Below, piece by piece: positions 10,434 to 18,714 of a DNA stretch of 64,000 nucleotides. How positions within the stretch are numbered: the stretch's first letter is position 1; the number at the start of each line of letters is the position of its first letter. The position numbers and the translations under genes were made by a program. The DNA comes from WTKD01 sp965243525 (GTDB taxonomy: Bacteria > Spirochaetota > Spirochaetia > WTKD01): NCBI GenBank assembly GCA_965243525.1, contig OZ251568.1, positions 1,426,001-1,490,000 on the forward strand, in the 5' to 3' direction. A model generated the notes under the pieces. That model did no database searches. It saw only the letters and a program-made list of their open reading frames with translations, and was not told the DNA's origin.

Positions 10434-11606
10434 TTATGAATTGGAGGTGAACCATGCATCTGTGCTGTTGATAACCTCAGGTCCGGTTTCAGTAATTACA
10501 ACCATGTCTTCGATTTTAACATGCCCTATATCGCGGGTGCGAAATTCCATTTCTATGGAAATCACCATGCCAACTTCCAGTTGTGCTGTCGATTCTCTAT
10601 GCACTACGGGATCTTCGTGGTGGATGAGGCCAATGCCATGCGCTATAAATTTTCCATATTCTCCCAGCGGATGAGAACGAATGAAATCCTCTGCTGTGCG
10701 CTGGATAGAGCCGATTTCAATGTTGGGTTTGAGTGTGGTCAAGGCTATTTGTTTCAGATCATGACATGCCTGAAATAGGATTTCTGCTTCTTTTGAAGGG
10801 GTTCCCATGTATGCCATCCTGCATAATTCGATGATATAGTTATGGAAAAAGGCACCAGCATCAATGTGTGCTACGTTATTGCTTGTCCAGTTACGTTTTG
10901 TTGATGGCACTCGAAAGAAATGCGGCCCTGCACAGATAAGAGCATAGAGGTAGTGTAGGTCTCTTGCCCTAAATTCCTCTCTGAGGAGCTCGGACATCTC
11001 TGTGGTGCTTATGCCACTCCTGCATGCTGTCAGAACGGCTTCCTGTGCTTCAACATTTCTTTTGGTTCCCTCCCGAATAATGTCTATCTCTGCCTGGTTT
11101 TTTACTGCTCGTAACCCATCCAATAGAGGGACTGCATCAATAAATGTTGCATTAGGAAGGGCCCCTTTGAGCAGTTCGCATACATCAGCTGGTAGGGCTG
11201 AATATTCTATACCAATTCGCTTTGTCGTTAATTTTCGTTCTTTCAGCTGCTCAATTAATGCTTTGGTGATAGAGATGCTCTCAATTTTCGTTCCCTCATA
11301 ACATTGTGGAAACCAGAGCTCAGCCTCTTCTATGACCTCAGTTTCATCTGGTCGTCCAACATAGAAGGTCTTATCCAGCTGGCCATGGGGGATTACAAGA
11401 AACGATATGTATTGTGTGCGACGGGTGTGTGTGTCCCAGACATATAATGGATAGTAGTATCCACCGCTCATATATTGAATATTATGTCTCGATGAAACAA
11501 GTAGAAGCTCAATATTAGATGCATTCATTAATGTAAAGAGTCGTTTTGTATTATCGGGAAGCCACGTTACAGGCTTCTGTTTTACATGCCGATGCTCTGT
11601 ATTCAT
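10434..11606 (-). CDS. M24-family (creatinase/Xaa-Pro peptidase fold) hydrolase
   Basis: 390 aa, two domains: creatinase N-terminal domain (about 15-155) and pita-bread catalytic domain (about 165-385). Candidate metal ligands are the Asp in HIDAG, His in AHGIGLIHHEDP, Glu in SIEMEF and Glu in KIEDMV; the second Asp of the usual pair is replaced by Glu (IIELCR). The family includes proline peptidases, creatinase, ectoine hydrolase and DMSP lyase, so the fold does not fix the reaction; in a TRAP catabolic operon a C-N hydrolase or lyase acting on the imported compound is plausible. There is no ribosome site; the -10 box ends 8 nt before the ATG. Confidence 0.85.
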   Translation of the reverse strand: MNTEHRHVKQKPVTWLPDNTKRLFTLMNASNIELLLVSSRHNIQYMSGGYYYPLYVWDTHTRRTQYISFLVIPHGQLDKTFYVGRPDETEVIEEAELWFPQCYEGTKIESISITKALIEQLKERKLTTKRIGIEYSALPADVCELLKGALPNATFIDAVPLLDGLRAVKNQAEIDIIREGTKRNVEAQEAVLTACRSGISTTEMSELLREEFRARDLHYLYALICAGPHFFRVPSTKRNWTSNNVAHIDAGAFFHNYIIELCRMAYMGTPSKEAEILFQACHDLKQIALTTLKPNIEIGSIQRTAEDFIRSHPLGEYGKFIAHGIGLIHHEDPVVHRESTAQLEVGMVISIEMEFRTRDIGHVKIEDMVVITETGPEVINSTDAWFTSNS

Positions 11607-11614
11607 GATTTTTT

Positions 11615-11643
11615 ATGATATATAAAACAAGACATTCACACAA
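11615..11643 (-). promoter_or_regulatory. Promoter of the M24-dctQM operon
   Basis: TTGTGT (11638-11643), 17 bp, TATCAT (11615-11620) on minus. The ATG at 11606 is 8 nt past the -10, so the transcript is leaderless or nearly so. Confidence 0.6.
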
Positions 11644-11672
11644 GGTGAAAGAATGTTGATAGGTATCCTTGG

Positions 11673-11702
11673 TTGACAGAATGGGGTCTATTCATCTATA
11701 GT
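11673..11702 (+). promoter_or_regulatory. Promoter of the RraA-type gene
   Basis: TTGACA (11673-11678), 18 bp, TATAGT (11697-11702): nearly consensus. It shows that the in-frame TTG at 11673 is a -35 box rather than a start codon. Confidence 0.8.
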
Positions 11703-11720
11703 TATGAAATTAACAACATT

Positions 11721-12395
11721 ATGTATCATGTACGAACAAAAATAACACGGGTTGATGGGAAACTTATTGAATCATTTCGGAAATTGACTGTGGCTACAGT
11801 GTATGAGGGAGCTGGACGGATTGGATCTGTTGATCCTGCTATCAAGCCCTTGAGAAAGGGGCTCCGCCTCGTTGGTCCTGCGTATACAGTGAAATGTTGT
11901 ATCAATGATAATCTCATGCTCCATAAGGCATTACAAGCTGCACAGGAAGGTGATGTACTGGTTGCATCAGTGGGAAATTATCCCGATGCTGGATATTGGG
12001 GCGATCTGATGACGACGATAGCCGTTGCACGTAAACTGGGAGGGCTTATCATCAATGGCTCGATACGTGATAGTGAAGAGATTATTGAATCAGGGTTTCC
12101 TGTGTTCTGTACGGGGGTGTGCATCCGAGGAACGAATAAACGTGAACTTGGGTTGATAAACCATCCTCTCTTTTTTGGAGATGTCATGGTGAATCCAGGG
12201 GATCTTGTGCTTGGTGATGATGATGGATTGGTTATTGTTCCCCGAGAACTGGCATCTCAGGTCTTGGAATCATCACTGGCGCGAATAGAACGAGAAAAAG
12301 TAAAGTTGGCATCATACTCTAAGGGTGTAACAAGTGTGGAGATGAACAACCTGGATGAGTTGTTCTCCTCCCTTGGTATGAAAGAAGAAAAATAG
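11721..12395 (+). CDS. RraA-family aldolase/decarboxylase-like protein
   Basis: 224 aa from the ATG at 11721. Family landmarks: KGLRLVGPAYTV (about 49-60), the GDVLVAS turn, GGLIINGSIRDSEEI with the conserved Arg-Asp, and GDLVLGDDDGLVIVPRE. These fit the RraA/HMG-CHA aldolase family, metal-dependent enzymes that cleave or decarboxylate 4-hydroxy-2-oxo acids; the same fold also contains the RNase E inhibitor RraA. The island context favours the aldolase role. It is the only plus-strand gene of the island, divergent from the M24 gene and convergent with the alcohol dehydrogenase (23-bp gap). No Shine-Dalgarno is seen before the ATG, and the leader would be only about 12 nt. Confidence 0.85.
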   Translation: MYHVRTKITRVDGKLIESFRKLTVATVYEGAGRIGSVDPAIKPLRKGLRLVGPAYTVKCCINDNLMLHKALQAAQEGDVLVASVGNYPDAGYWGDLMTTIAVARKLGGLIINGSIRDSEEIIESGFPVFCTGVCIRGTNKRELGLINHPLFFGDVMVNPGDLVLGDDDGLVIVPRELASQVLESSLARIEREKVKLASYSKGVTSVEMNNLDELFSSLGMKEEK

Positions 12396-12418
12396 TTCCC
12401 TACTTATGTAGTGGCAGA

Positions 12419-13453
12419 TCAGGCAATTTCAAAAATAGTTTTGATAGTCTTGCCATCTCGCGCTGCCTTGAATGCAGCTGCTGCTTCATCAAGCGAAAAT
12501 CTTGCTCCAATCAACGCTTTTACCGGAACCTTGCCCGAACTAATCCAGTTTATTGCACGAAAGAAATGTCGCGTGGATGTTCCCGCATCTCCATATACGG
12601 TTACGGAATTTCGGAGCATGTTGACTGGTTTGAAGGTTGCTTCCGGATACAGCCCAAATAATACGATCTTTGATCGTATAGCGGTAAGATCAAAACAGAG
12701 TTCGCTTGCCTTGGGTGAATTGGCTGTTTCAACGATAATATCTCCACCCAGTCCGTTGCTGTATTCAAACACTGCCTCTACGGGATCTTGTTCAGTTAAA
12801 TCAATGGTTTCATCGGCACCAAGTTGTTTTGCTATATTCAACCGATGTTTATCTTTTTCTGTGCCTATCATGATTATCTTTGCCACACCAGATGCCTTAA
12901 AAGCAAGCAGATGCATCATTCCCAGGGAGCCGGGACCAACAATGACGACAGTGTCGCCTACTAATGGTTTGGATTGCTCCAAGGTACGCATCGTAAGCCC
13001 TAAGGGTTCGATTAAACTAGCCTCGTCAAAGCCAAGACTGTCAGGAATAGTATGCGTTTGATGCGCAGGGATGGCAATAAATTCTGCAAAGGTTCCGGCA
13101 CGAGTCATTCCGATATGTGACCATGCGGAACAAAGATTCTGCAGTCCTTTTTTACAGGCAATGCAAGTTCCGCATCCTGAAATTGGTTCCAGTACAACTC
13201 GTTCGCCAACGCTACAACTGGTAACTTCCTTGCCTATTGCGACAACGGTTCCTGCCCCTTCATGCCCCATAATGAGTGGAATGGGAACAGGGGTTCGTCC
13301 GATATACGTATTATTCAATATAGAACAATCTGAATAACAGATACTTGAAGCATGCATCTGAACAAGTACTTCTTCCTCTGTGATTGAGGGAATATCTGTT
13401 TCTATGGTTTTTAGTGAGCCTGCTTTTTGCGAGGCCTTTATAATTGCTTTCAT
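12419..13453 (-). CDS. Zinc-dependent medium-chain alcohol/polyol dehydrogenase
   Basis: 344 aa MDR enzyme. GHEGAGTVVAIG holds the catalytic His-Glu, and CGTCIACKKGLQNLC supplies the four structural-zinc cysteines (about 91-105). The nucleotide fold carries GPGSLGMMHLLA with an acidic-site region (IGTEKDK) suggesting NAD(H) or mixed use. Probably oxidises a secondary alcohol of the imported compound to a ketone. It lies 8 bp downstream of the Gfo/Idh gene, clearly cotranscribed with it. Close relatives include sorbitol, threonine and galactitol-phosphate dehydrogenases; the substrate cannot be fixed. Confidence 0.9.
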   Translation of the reverse strand: MKAIIKASQKAGSLKTIETDIPSITEEEVLVQMHASSICYSDCSILNNTYIGRTPVPIPLIMGHEGAGTVVAIGKEVTSCSVGERVVLEPISGCGTCIACKKGLQNLCSAWSHIGMTRAGTFAEFIAIPAHQTHTIPDSLGFDEASLIEPLGLTMRTLEQSKPLVGDTVVIVGPGSLGMMHLLAFKASGVAKIIMIGTEKDKHRLNIAKQLGADETIDLTEQDPVEAVFEYSNGLGGDIIVETANSPKASELCFDLTAIRSKIVLFGLYPEATFKPVNMLRNSVTVYGDAGTSTRHFFRAINWISSGKVPVKALIGARFSLDEAAAAFKAARDGKTIKTIFEIA

Positions 13454-13461
13454 GATTACTC

Positions 13462-14508
13462 CTAAACTGTAATTGACTTTCCAGTTTTCGCTGATTCATG
13501 TAATGCCATGGTTACCTTCAATGTATGTAGGGCATCTTCTCCACTTGTTCGTGGTTCTTCTTCTCCTCGAACAACCGCGCAGAAATGTTTTAACTGGAGA
13601 GGGTAGGGGTCGGCGGATTTTATATCCAGCTGTGTAGTAGTGAGGGGATGTTGCCAACCGGCCTTTGTAGGATCAGAATAATGCATCTTCACCATGTCGG
13701 GAAATGTGATGGATGCTTGAGTCCCAAGATAATGATAGATATTTCCCTTTGTGGGATGGAAAAACGGGTTTTCTCCCATAGTACTTTCATATCCCCATGG
13801 TGAAGGAGTGGTATCAGACATGAATATGCTCGCCAGTGTACCATTCCTAAAACGCAAAGAAACACTCACACTATCTTCAACATCAAAATTTCGTGCTTTA
13901 TTACTTGTTTCTGCGTAGACTCGTTCGATCTCTCCACATACAAATCGCAGATTATCTATTTCGTGGATAGTATTGATAAGAATTGGTCCCCCACCAATTT
14001 TTTCTCGCCAGGGGGCCTCCTTAAAATATTCGGTAGGTTTATACATGCCCCATAATACCGAAACACCGACAAGTTGTCCGAGCTCACCCCCTTGGACAAT
14101 GTCACGCATTGCTACAATCATGGGATTGAAGCGACGATGATGTGCAATAAGAAGCTGTACATTGTTTTTCTTTACATTTCTGATAAGTTGTTCGCCCTCA
14201 GATACCATTGATGTAATGGGTTTTTCAAGAAAAATATGCAATCCTTTTTCCGCACAGGCAGAAGCAACTGGTTCATGTAGTTTGTTTGGCAAGGATATAA
14301 TAACCCCATCCATGGATACTTTCTCAATCATCTGCCTGAAATCTTGGTAATAGGGTACGCCGAAAGATTTGGCTAATTCTTCCTTTGTGCTATCATTGTC
14401 ACATATGGCAACAAGCTCGGCGTTTTCCATGTTTGCTACTATTTGAGCATGTAGCTGTCCAATCATACCGATTCCAATAGCTGCTAGTTTTACGCAATCA
14501 CTTCCCAT
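13462..14508 (-). CDS. Gfo/Idh/MocA-family oxidoreductase
   Basis: 348 aa. Rossmann start AAIGIGMIGQLHAQ, then the family's EKP motif in FLEKPITS with the catalytic-type Lys, and GGGPILINTIHEIDNLRF with the HEID block of the C-terminal domain. Members are NAD(P)-dependent dehydrogenases of sugars, inositols and related polyols. The start ATG at 14508 gives a slightly extended N-terminus (MGSDCVKLAAIG). Lies between dctP and the alcohol dehydrogenase in one operon. Confidence 0.9.
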   Translation of the reverse strand: MGSDCVKLAAIGIGMIGQLHAQIVANMENAELVAICDNDSTKEELAKSFGVPYYQDFRQMIEKVSMDGVIISLPNKLHEPVASACAEKGLHIFLEKPITSMVSEGEQLIRNVKKNNVQLLIAHHRRFNPMIVAMRDIVQGGELGQLVGVSVLWGMYKPTEYFKEAPWREKIGGGPILINTIHEIDNLRFVCGEIERVYAETSNKARNFDVEDSVSVSLRFRNGTLASIFMSDTTPSPWGYESTMGENPFFHPTKGNIYHYLGTQASITFPDMVKMHYSDPTKAGWQHPLTTTQLDIKSADPYPLQLKHFCAVVRGEEEPRTSGEDALHTLKVTMALHESAKTGKSITV

Positions 14509-14645
14509 TTTTTTCCATACATTTGTAATTCATTATTTTCAACGAAGAATATTTGTTTCTTGTAAGTTAGGGGAAGAGAAGCTGTTTCCACAGAACTCTT
14601 CCCCCAATGCTTGCAAAATGCAATACCAATTTTATTTGTATTGGT

Positions 14646-15659
14646 TTATTTTAGTGCCTGTACTCTGTCATACAGATCGGAATCCCAACTACTGACAAGG
14701 TCGTTTGCAACATAGTAATCATAAGATGCCTTCTGAAATGCGTTTACGTCGGGTTCGGTTACTATCATGCCATAATCTTCCATAAATTCACGCAATTCTA
14801 CTTCCTGATCTATGGTTGCCTGACTACCTGCTTTTGCAGCATAGATTGCTGCCTCACGCATCCATTGCTTCTGCTGATCGTTCATCTGATCCCAGATGCC
14901 GTTGGTGATAACCACTAACTTTACATCGATGATGTGTCGTGTAAGAGAAATTTGCTTTGTTACCTCATGGAATTTCATGTCATAGGTTCCGGGGAGAGGA
15001 TTGTCCTGTCCCTCAATGGTACCGGTCTGCAAAGCAGTGTAGACTTCAGTAAAAGCCAACGGAGCAACATTTGCACCAAGCGAATTGCCAGCATGGATCC
15101 AATCAGGAGCATTTGGCATTCTGAGGATCATACCCTCCATGTCAGCGGGGGTTATAATTGGATCTTCCCATGCCGTGTTGATGGTTCGGGATCCTTGAAT
15201 CATTGCTGCCAGCGGAGTATATCCACATGCCTCGGATACCATCTGATAAAAATCAGACGCGACATCCGAATCCAAAGCAAATACTTTATTTACATGGTCG
15301 TAGCTGGTAAAGATATACGGTGCAGCGAACATACTTGCAGCCGGAAGAAATGGTGCCATGTCCTGGAATGCCAGGGTCGACATGTGCAGGTCGCCTTCCA
15401 TTATTGCCGTAACTTCACCTTCTTGGGTAAAGAGGGTTCCGTTGTAGTAAGTATCCACTGTAATCTGACCGCCGGAAAGCTCTTCTACTTTCTCAGCAAA
15501 TTTAGTTTCAGTAATACCTTGTGGGTGCGTTTCTGATTGCAACTGGTTGTAAGTTAATACAAATTTTTTGTCCCCATCAGATTCCCCTGTTCCTCCTGCC
15601 GTTGCAGTAAAGAGAACACATACCAAAATACATATAGTGAAGATTATTTTTCTCATCAC
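14646..15659 (-). CDS. dctP: TRAP transporter substrate-binding protein (DctP)
   Basis: 337 aa. N-terminal export signal (MMRKIIFTICILVCVLF...ATAGG), then a typical DctP fold: SETHPQG, EVTAIMEGDLHM, RMPNAPDW, and the family's NPLPGTYDMKFHEVTK with the Arg/Asn substrate clamp region (SRTINTAW, EGQDNPL). It captures the solute in the periplasm for the DctQM pair. Unlike most systems it is separated from dctQM by four genes, one of them on the opposite strand. Own promoter with a palindromic operator. Confidence 0.93.
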   Translation of the reverse strand: MMRKIIFTICILVCVLFTATAGGTGESDGDKKFVLTYNQLQSETHPQGITETKFAEKVEELSGGQITVDTYYNGTLFTQEGEVTAIMEGDLHMSTLAFQDMAPFLPAASMFAAPYIFTSYDHVNKVFALDSDVASDFYQMVSEACGYTPLAAMIQGSRTINTAWEDPIITPADMEGMILRMPNAPDWIHAGNSLGANVAPLAFTEVYTALQTGTIEGQDNPLPGTYDMKFHEVTKQISLTRHIIDVKLVVITNGIWDQMNDQQKQWMREAAIYAAKAGSQATIDQEVELREFMEDYGMIVTEPDVNAFQKASYDYYVANDLVSSWDSDLYDRVQALK

Positions 15660-15676
15660 ATCTCCTTGTTTAGTGC

Positions 15677-15720
15677 ATACACTGCGTTCAGTGTATATAC
15701 TGTTTATTTTTAATTGTCTA
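15677..15720 (-). promoter_or_regulatory. dctP promoter with palindromic operator
   Basis: TAGACA (15715-15720), 17 bp, TATACA (15692-15697) on minus. A perfect palindrome ATACACTG-N4-CAGTGTAT (15677-15696) overlaps the -10 box and the expected start point, the classic place for a repressor. No regulator gene is encoded in the island. The remaining 15721-15860 has nothing recognisable. Confidence 0.65.
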
Positions 15721-15860
15721 GTATAGATTTTCCTGTATTCTTTGTCAAGAAAGTAGGCTTTTGTAGTTTTTCGCTAATTTAGTATATAAATATAAAATCA
15801 AGGGACAAAATCGTAGATTTAATCAAATAAGCTACATAAATGTAGTTTTCCTCAGCGTTT

Positions 15861-16493
15861 TCATTCTTCCCGTATTTGTATTGCCATAAAAATTGATTTT
15901 GTTATGGTTTCATATTGATGCCAGGGATATTGCATGTGTTCATCGTACATTGGCTGATGGGTAGCGCCAGGTGACAGGGGTTCTTCAAGATACAGAGTAT
16001 TTATATCCTGCTCTCGACATTGTTGCATTGTTCCATATCCAACTATTTGGGTGTGTACCTCCTTCAATTTGATGCCACCCCAATGCAAGGTGTGAAGCCC
16101 AACATTTAATGGAACGCTGTCCGCATAATACATACTGATGTCAATATTATCCTGAACTTCTCGAGGGGAACGCCAGAAAGCAAGCCCCTTATGCCGTTCT
16201 TCTTTTGTAATATCATAGGTTACTGACCATGTTTTCTTTATATCATTGAACAGCGCCTCTGTATCGCTATTCCTCTCATAATTTTCAACAATTAATCCAC
16301 AATCAATGGTATGTATGCTGGTGTTGAGCACGACAACCGACCGCAGGAAATCCAGGGTTTGATTCTGAATGGTTATTGGTTGTTCCGAGAGATTAATGAG
16401 GATGCTCTTCTTGGTTACGTGGTATTCTTCCGTGTTGGATATCCATCTTACCGAAAAAAATGGTTCGGCGAATGGAGTAGATTTAATGCTCAT
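15861..16493 (-). CDS. Conserved-looking protein of unknown function in catabolic island
   Basis: 210 aa from the ATG at 16493, which overlaps the end of the racemase-fold gene (its final codons read ...GNEH-stop), so translation is coupled. No signal peptide or membrane segment. The sequence is beta-rich, with VVVLNTSIHTIDCG, WRSPREVQDNIDIS and LEEPLSPGATHQPMYDE; the last holds acidic and His residues that could form a cupin-like or metal site, but I do not recognise the family. Tight coupling to the racemase-fold enzyme suggests a role in the same pathway. Confidence 0.7.
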   Translation of the reverse strand: MSIKSTPFAEPFFSVRWISNTEEYHVTKKSILINLSEQPITIQNQTLDFLRSVVVLNTSIHTIDCGLIVENYERNSDTEALFNDIKKTWSVTYDITKEERHKGLAFWRSPREVQDNIDISMYYADSVPLNVGLHTLHWGGIKLKEVHTQIVGYGTMQQCREQDINTLYLEEPLSPGATHQPMYDEHMQYPWHQYETITKSIFMAIQIREE

Positions 16494-17190
16494 TGCCGAT
16501 CTCCTTTTCAACGATCTCTTGTATTTTTTTGAAGGCAACTGAATCAACATAGTGAATGGGAATACCCAGATCAAGGCGTCTGAGTTTCTCGTCCAATAAT
16601 GCAAAAGGAATTTGTCCCATGAATATACAATCAACTCCCTGTTGCGCTAAGGTCTTTACATCTTCTATAACAATGGCATCATGTTTTTCGTATTCACCTG
16701 CATTGAACAAGTTGAGGGCTGTGTTGTTATTTGAAAATACTGTAGTGATCTTTTTGTTCAGCTTCACCGCTCGTTTGTTTAGTTCTTCCTCTACATAGGG
16801 GATGACGAATTCCGTTGTATTAATGACTCCGATGTTGCTGTATTTTTCTGTCACAATATCGAGCACGGTTGAATCAAGTTGTATAAACGGGACGGAGATT
16901 ACATTCTGGGTATAGGCAACAGCTCGTGGCATGAGGCTACAACAGGAAACAATAATATCACATCCGGCAACCTCCAACTGATCAGCAAAATTTGCATATC
17001 TCAACAGATTTTTTTTGGGCGTAACTCCGATTGGTGCATTGAAATTATCAATCTTAACCCTGCCATCGTAGATATGTATATAGCGCATTTCAGGAAGATA
17101 CCGCTTCATGTATTTTTCTGCCATTCCTATGGTTGTTGGTGTGGTATGTACAAACCCCACACAAGCTATACCATTTTCAGTCATAGTCAT
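16483..17190 (-). CDS. Asp/Glu racemase-superfamily enzyme with a single catalytic Cys
   Basis: 235 aa, fits the Asp/Glu/hydantoin racemase superfamily: GFVHTTPTTIG near the N-terminus, the first Cys motif in DIIVSCCSLMPRA (about residue 81), and the late GVDCIFMGQIPFAL loop. Racemases need a second Cys in a GCT(H) motif; here that position reads MGQI. One-Cys relatives include arylmalonate decarboxylase and other lyases or isomerases, so a decarboxylation or isomerisation is more likely than two-base racemisation. The start overlaps the stop of the upstream Gfo/Idh gene by 4 bp. Confidence 0.82.
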   Translation of the reverse strand: MTMTENGIACVGFVHTTPTTIGMAEKYMKRYLPEMRYIHIYDGRVKIDNFNAPIGVTPKKNLLRYANFADQLEVAGCDIIVSCCSLMPRAVAYTQNVISVPFIQLDSTVLDIVTEKYSNIGVINTTEFVIPYVEEELNKRAVKLNKKITTVFSNNNTALNLFNAGEYEKHDAIVIEDVKTLAQQGVDCIFMGQIPFALLDEKLRRLDLGIPIHYVDSVAFKKIQEIVEKEIGNEH

Positions 17191-18347
17191 GCCTCCAATT
17201 CTTCGGTCTGTGGAAAATCTACTGGCAATGATGCTGGTAGATCACAGCTACTTTCTATTACATGGTACCTGTTGGTCTTTGACGATTCCAATAGCGCCAA
17301 CATGATTTCCAGTACATGATACGCCATCTCGCCATTCGCACGGTGATGCCTCTTATTCTGAATAGCATAGGCCATATCCACAAGGCCTAGACCCCTGCTG
17401 TCTTCGTTGTATCGGTGCTTATTTGCTGCGACATCCCATTCTGTCAATCCATCTACCCGTGGTCGGTAATTCCAGCGCGCTGTCTCTTTCGTCTTGTAAT
17501 GTACTTCGCCACCAAAAACATTTGGCCCGCCTGTTGGGTCAGGATCTGTAATGCAGATTGTCCCTGCTGTGCCGTATATTTCCAATCGCGGCATTTGTGA
17601 GTCCCAGACATCAAAACTTACCATCATGGTTCCTATAATGCCATTTGCAAATTCCAAAGTTCCACAAACGTGGGTGTCTACCTCAACCTCTATGGTTTCA
17701 CCTTTTCGTGGTTGGGATTCAATTACCCTTTCGTTGAATGATTTTTTTGCAAAGCCACAACATCGCTTTATTGGTCCAAGTAGTGCAACCATTGCCGTCA
17801 GATAGTACGGTGCGAGATCGAGTACGGGACCACCACCCGGTTTATAGTAGAAAATTGGATTGGGATGATGCCGCTCAACGCCATGTGTACCAGCACATGC
17901 TGTAACTGCAATGGGTTCGCCAATAACTCCCTCATCAATGAGGCGTCGGCAGGTTTGTAACCGTCCGCCAAGGAAGGTGTCAGGGGCATTGCCCACATAG
18001 AGTCCCTTTGATTTTGCCAGCGAGAGAATTTTTCTGCCATCATCCATGTTGGTTGCAAAAGGTTTCTCAGTATAGACATGCTTTCCAGCATGAAGTGCTG
18101 CGAGACTTATTTCTGCATGAGCTGCGGGGATGGTGAGATTTAATACACATTCAATATCTGGGTCATGGATGATTTCTTCGGGCCTACATATCCGGGGAAT
18201 ATGATATTTCTCTGCCTTTTCTCGGGTTTCTTCTTTGTTAAGGCTTGCACAAGCAACTATGTCGATAATATCAAATTTTTTGCATGTTTTCAGATAAATA
18301 TCACTAATGGAACCACAGCCAATTAACCCGGTACTGAGTTTTTTCAT
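17187..18347 (-). CDS. Gfo/Idh/MocA-family oxidoreductase (first gene of island operon)
   Basis: 386 aa. N-terminal Rossmann fold GLIGCGSISDIYLKTC, TEKPFATN with the catalytic-type Lys, GGGPVLDLAPYYLTAMVALLG (family Asp-x-x-x-Tyr block) and a C-terminal sheet. Its greater length and the GGHVHYKTKE-like region (FGGEVHYKTK) differ from the second Gfo/Idh enzyme at 13462-14508, so the two probably act on different intermediates. Ribosome site GAGGA. First gene of the minus-strand set, next to the 23S relic. Confidence 0.9.
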   Translation of the reverse strand: MKKLSTGLIGCGSISDIYLKTCKKFDIIDIVACASLNKEETREKAEKYHIPRICRPEEIIHDPDIECVLNLTIPAAHAEISLAALHAGKHVYTEKPFATNMDDGRKILSLAKSKGLYVGNAPDTFLGGRLQTCRRLIDEGVIGEPIAVTACAGTHGVERHHPNPIFYYKPGGGPVLDLAPYYLTAMVALLGPIKRCCGFAKKSFNERVIESQPRKGETIEVEVDTHVCGTLEFANGIIGTMMVSFDVWDSQMPRLEIYGTAGTICITDPDPTGGPNVFGGEVHYKTKETARWNYRPRVDGLTEWDVAANKHRYNEDSRGLGLVDMAYAIQNKRHHRANGEMAYHVLEIMLALLESSKTNRYHVIESSCDLPASLPVDFPQTEELEA

Positions 18348-18385
18348 ACACGCTCATCCTCTTTATCTATTCTGTTTTTATTGAA

Positions 18386-18414
18386 ATATTACAATACAGT
18401 GCACATTGTAGCAA
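18386..18414 (-). promoter_or_regulatory. Island operon promoter with internal dyad
   Basis: TTGCTA (18409-18414), 17 bp, TAATAT (18386-18391) on minus. A dyad TACAAT-N9-ATTGTA (18390-18410) lies between the two boxes, including ATACAGTG, close to the dctP half-site ATACACTG. The -35 box falls inside the decayed 23S sequence. Confidence 0.5.
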
Positions 18415-18597
18415 AACGTGGGCGATCAGAACAAGATTTCTCCCCATCTTCATTTTTGAAGAAGACTAAAGGACTCAGGGAAATGATCTGGTTGATAGAA
18501 TACAAGTATATGCAAATCGGTTGAGCTGAGTAGTACAATCGCCTACGAGGCTTACACCCTCCTGTTCCTACGTTATTTTCTGTTGCGCCTCTCCCCC
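18405..18597 (+). pseudogene. Decayed 3' end of a 23S rRNA gene with flank
   Basis: Same orientation as the intact 23S. Shared blocks include GAAGACTAAAGGAC, ATGATCTGGTTGATAG, TACAAGTATA, GTTGAGCTGAGTAGTAC and, beyond the gene end, GTTATTTTCTGTTGC of the processing stem. It corresponds to about 8137-8333 with small deletions, so it is a relic of roughly the last 150 nt plus 3' flank. No 5S-like sequence follows. The remainder of 18348-18714 has only the operon promoter. Confidence 0.9.
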
Positions 18598-18714
18598 ATA
18601 TATTGCATCGCTGTATATTTCTTCCATTGCCTCTTGTCAGAAGCGACGTGTAAGCAAATAAAAAATATTTGTCATTCTTCTTGCACAAGCGATTCTCTTT
18701 CTATTGAATAAGCT

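Noticed and set aside
11673..11720. Longer N-terminus of the RraA-type protein from TTG at 11673
   Set aside because: That TTG is the -35 box of a near-consensus promoter whose -10 is at 11697-11702; the protein family starts near the ATG at 11721.
10434..17190. Ectoine degradation cluster (M24 plus racemase-fold plus TRAP)
   Set aside because: The M24 protein lacks recognisable ectoine-hydrolase sequence features, and the deacetylase, ornithine-cyclodeaminase-like and transaminase partners are absent.
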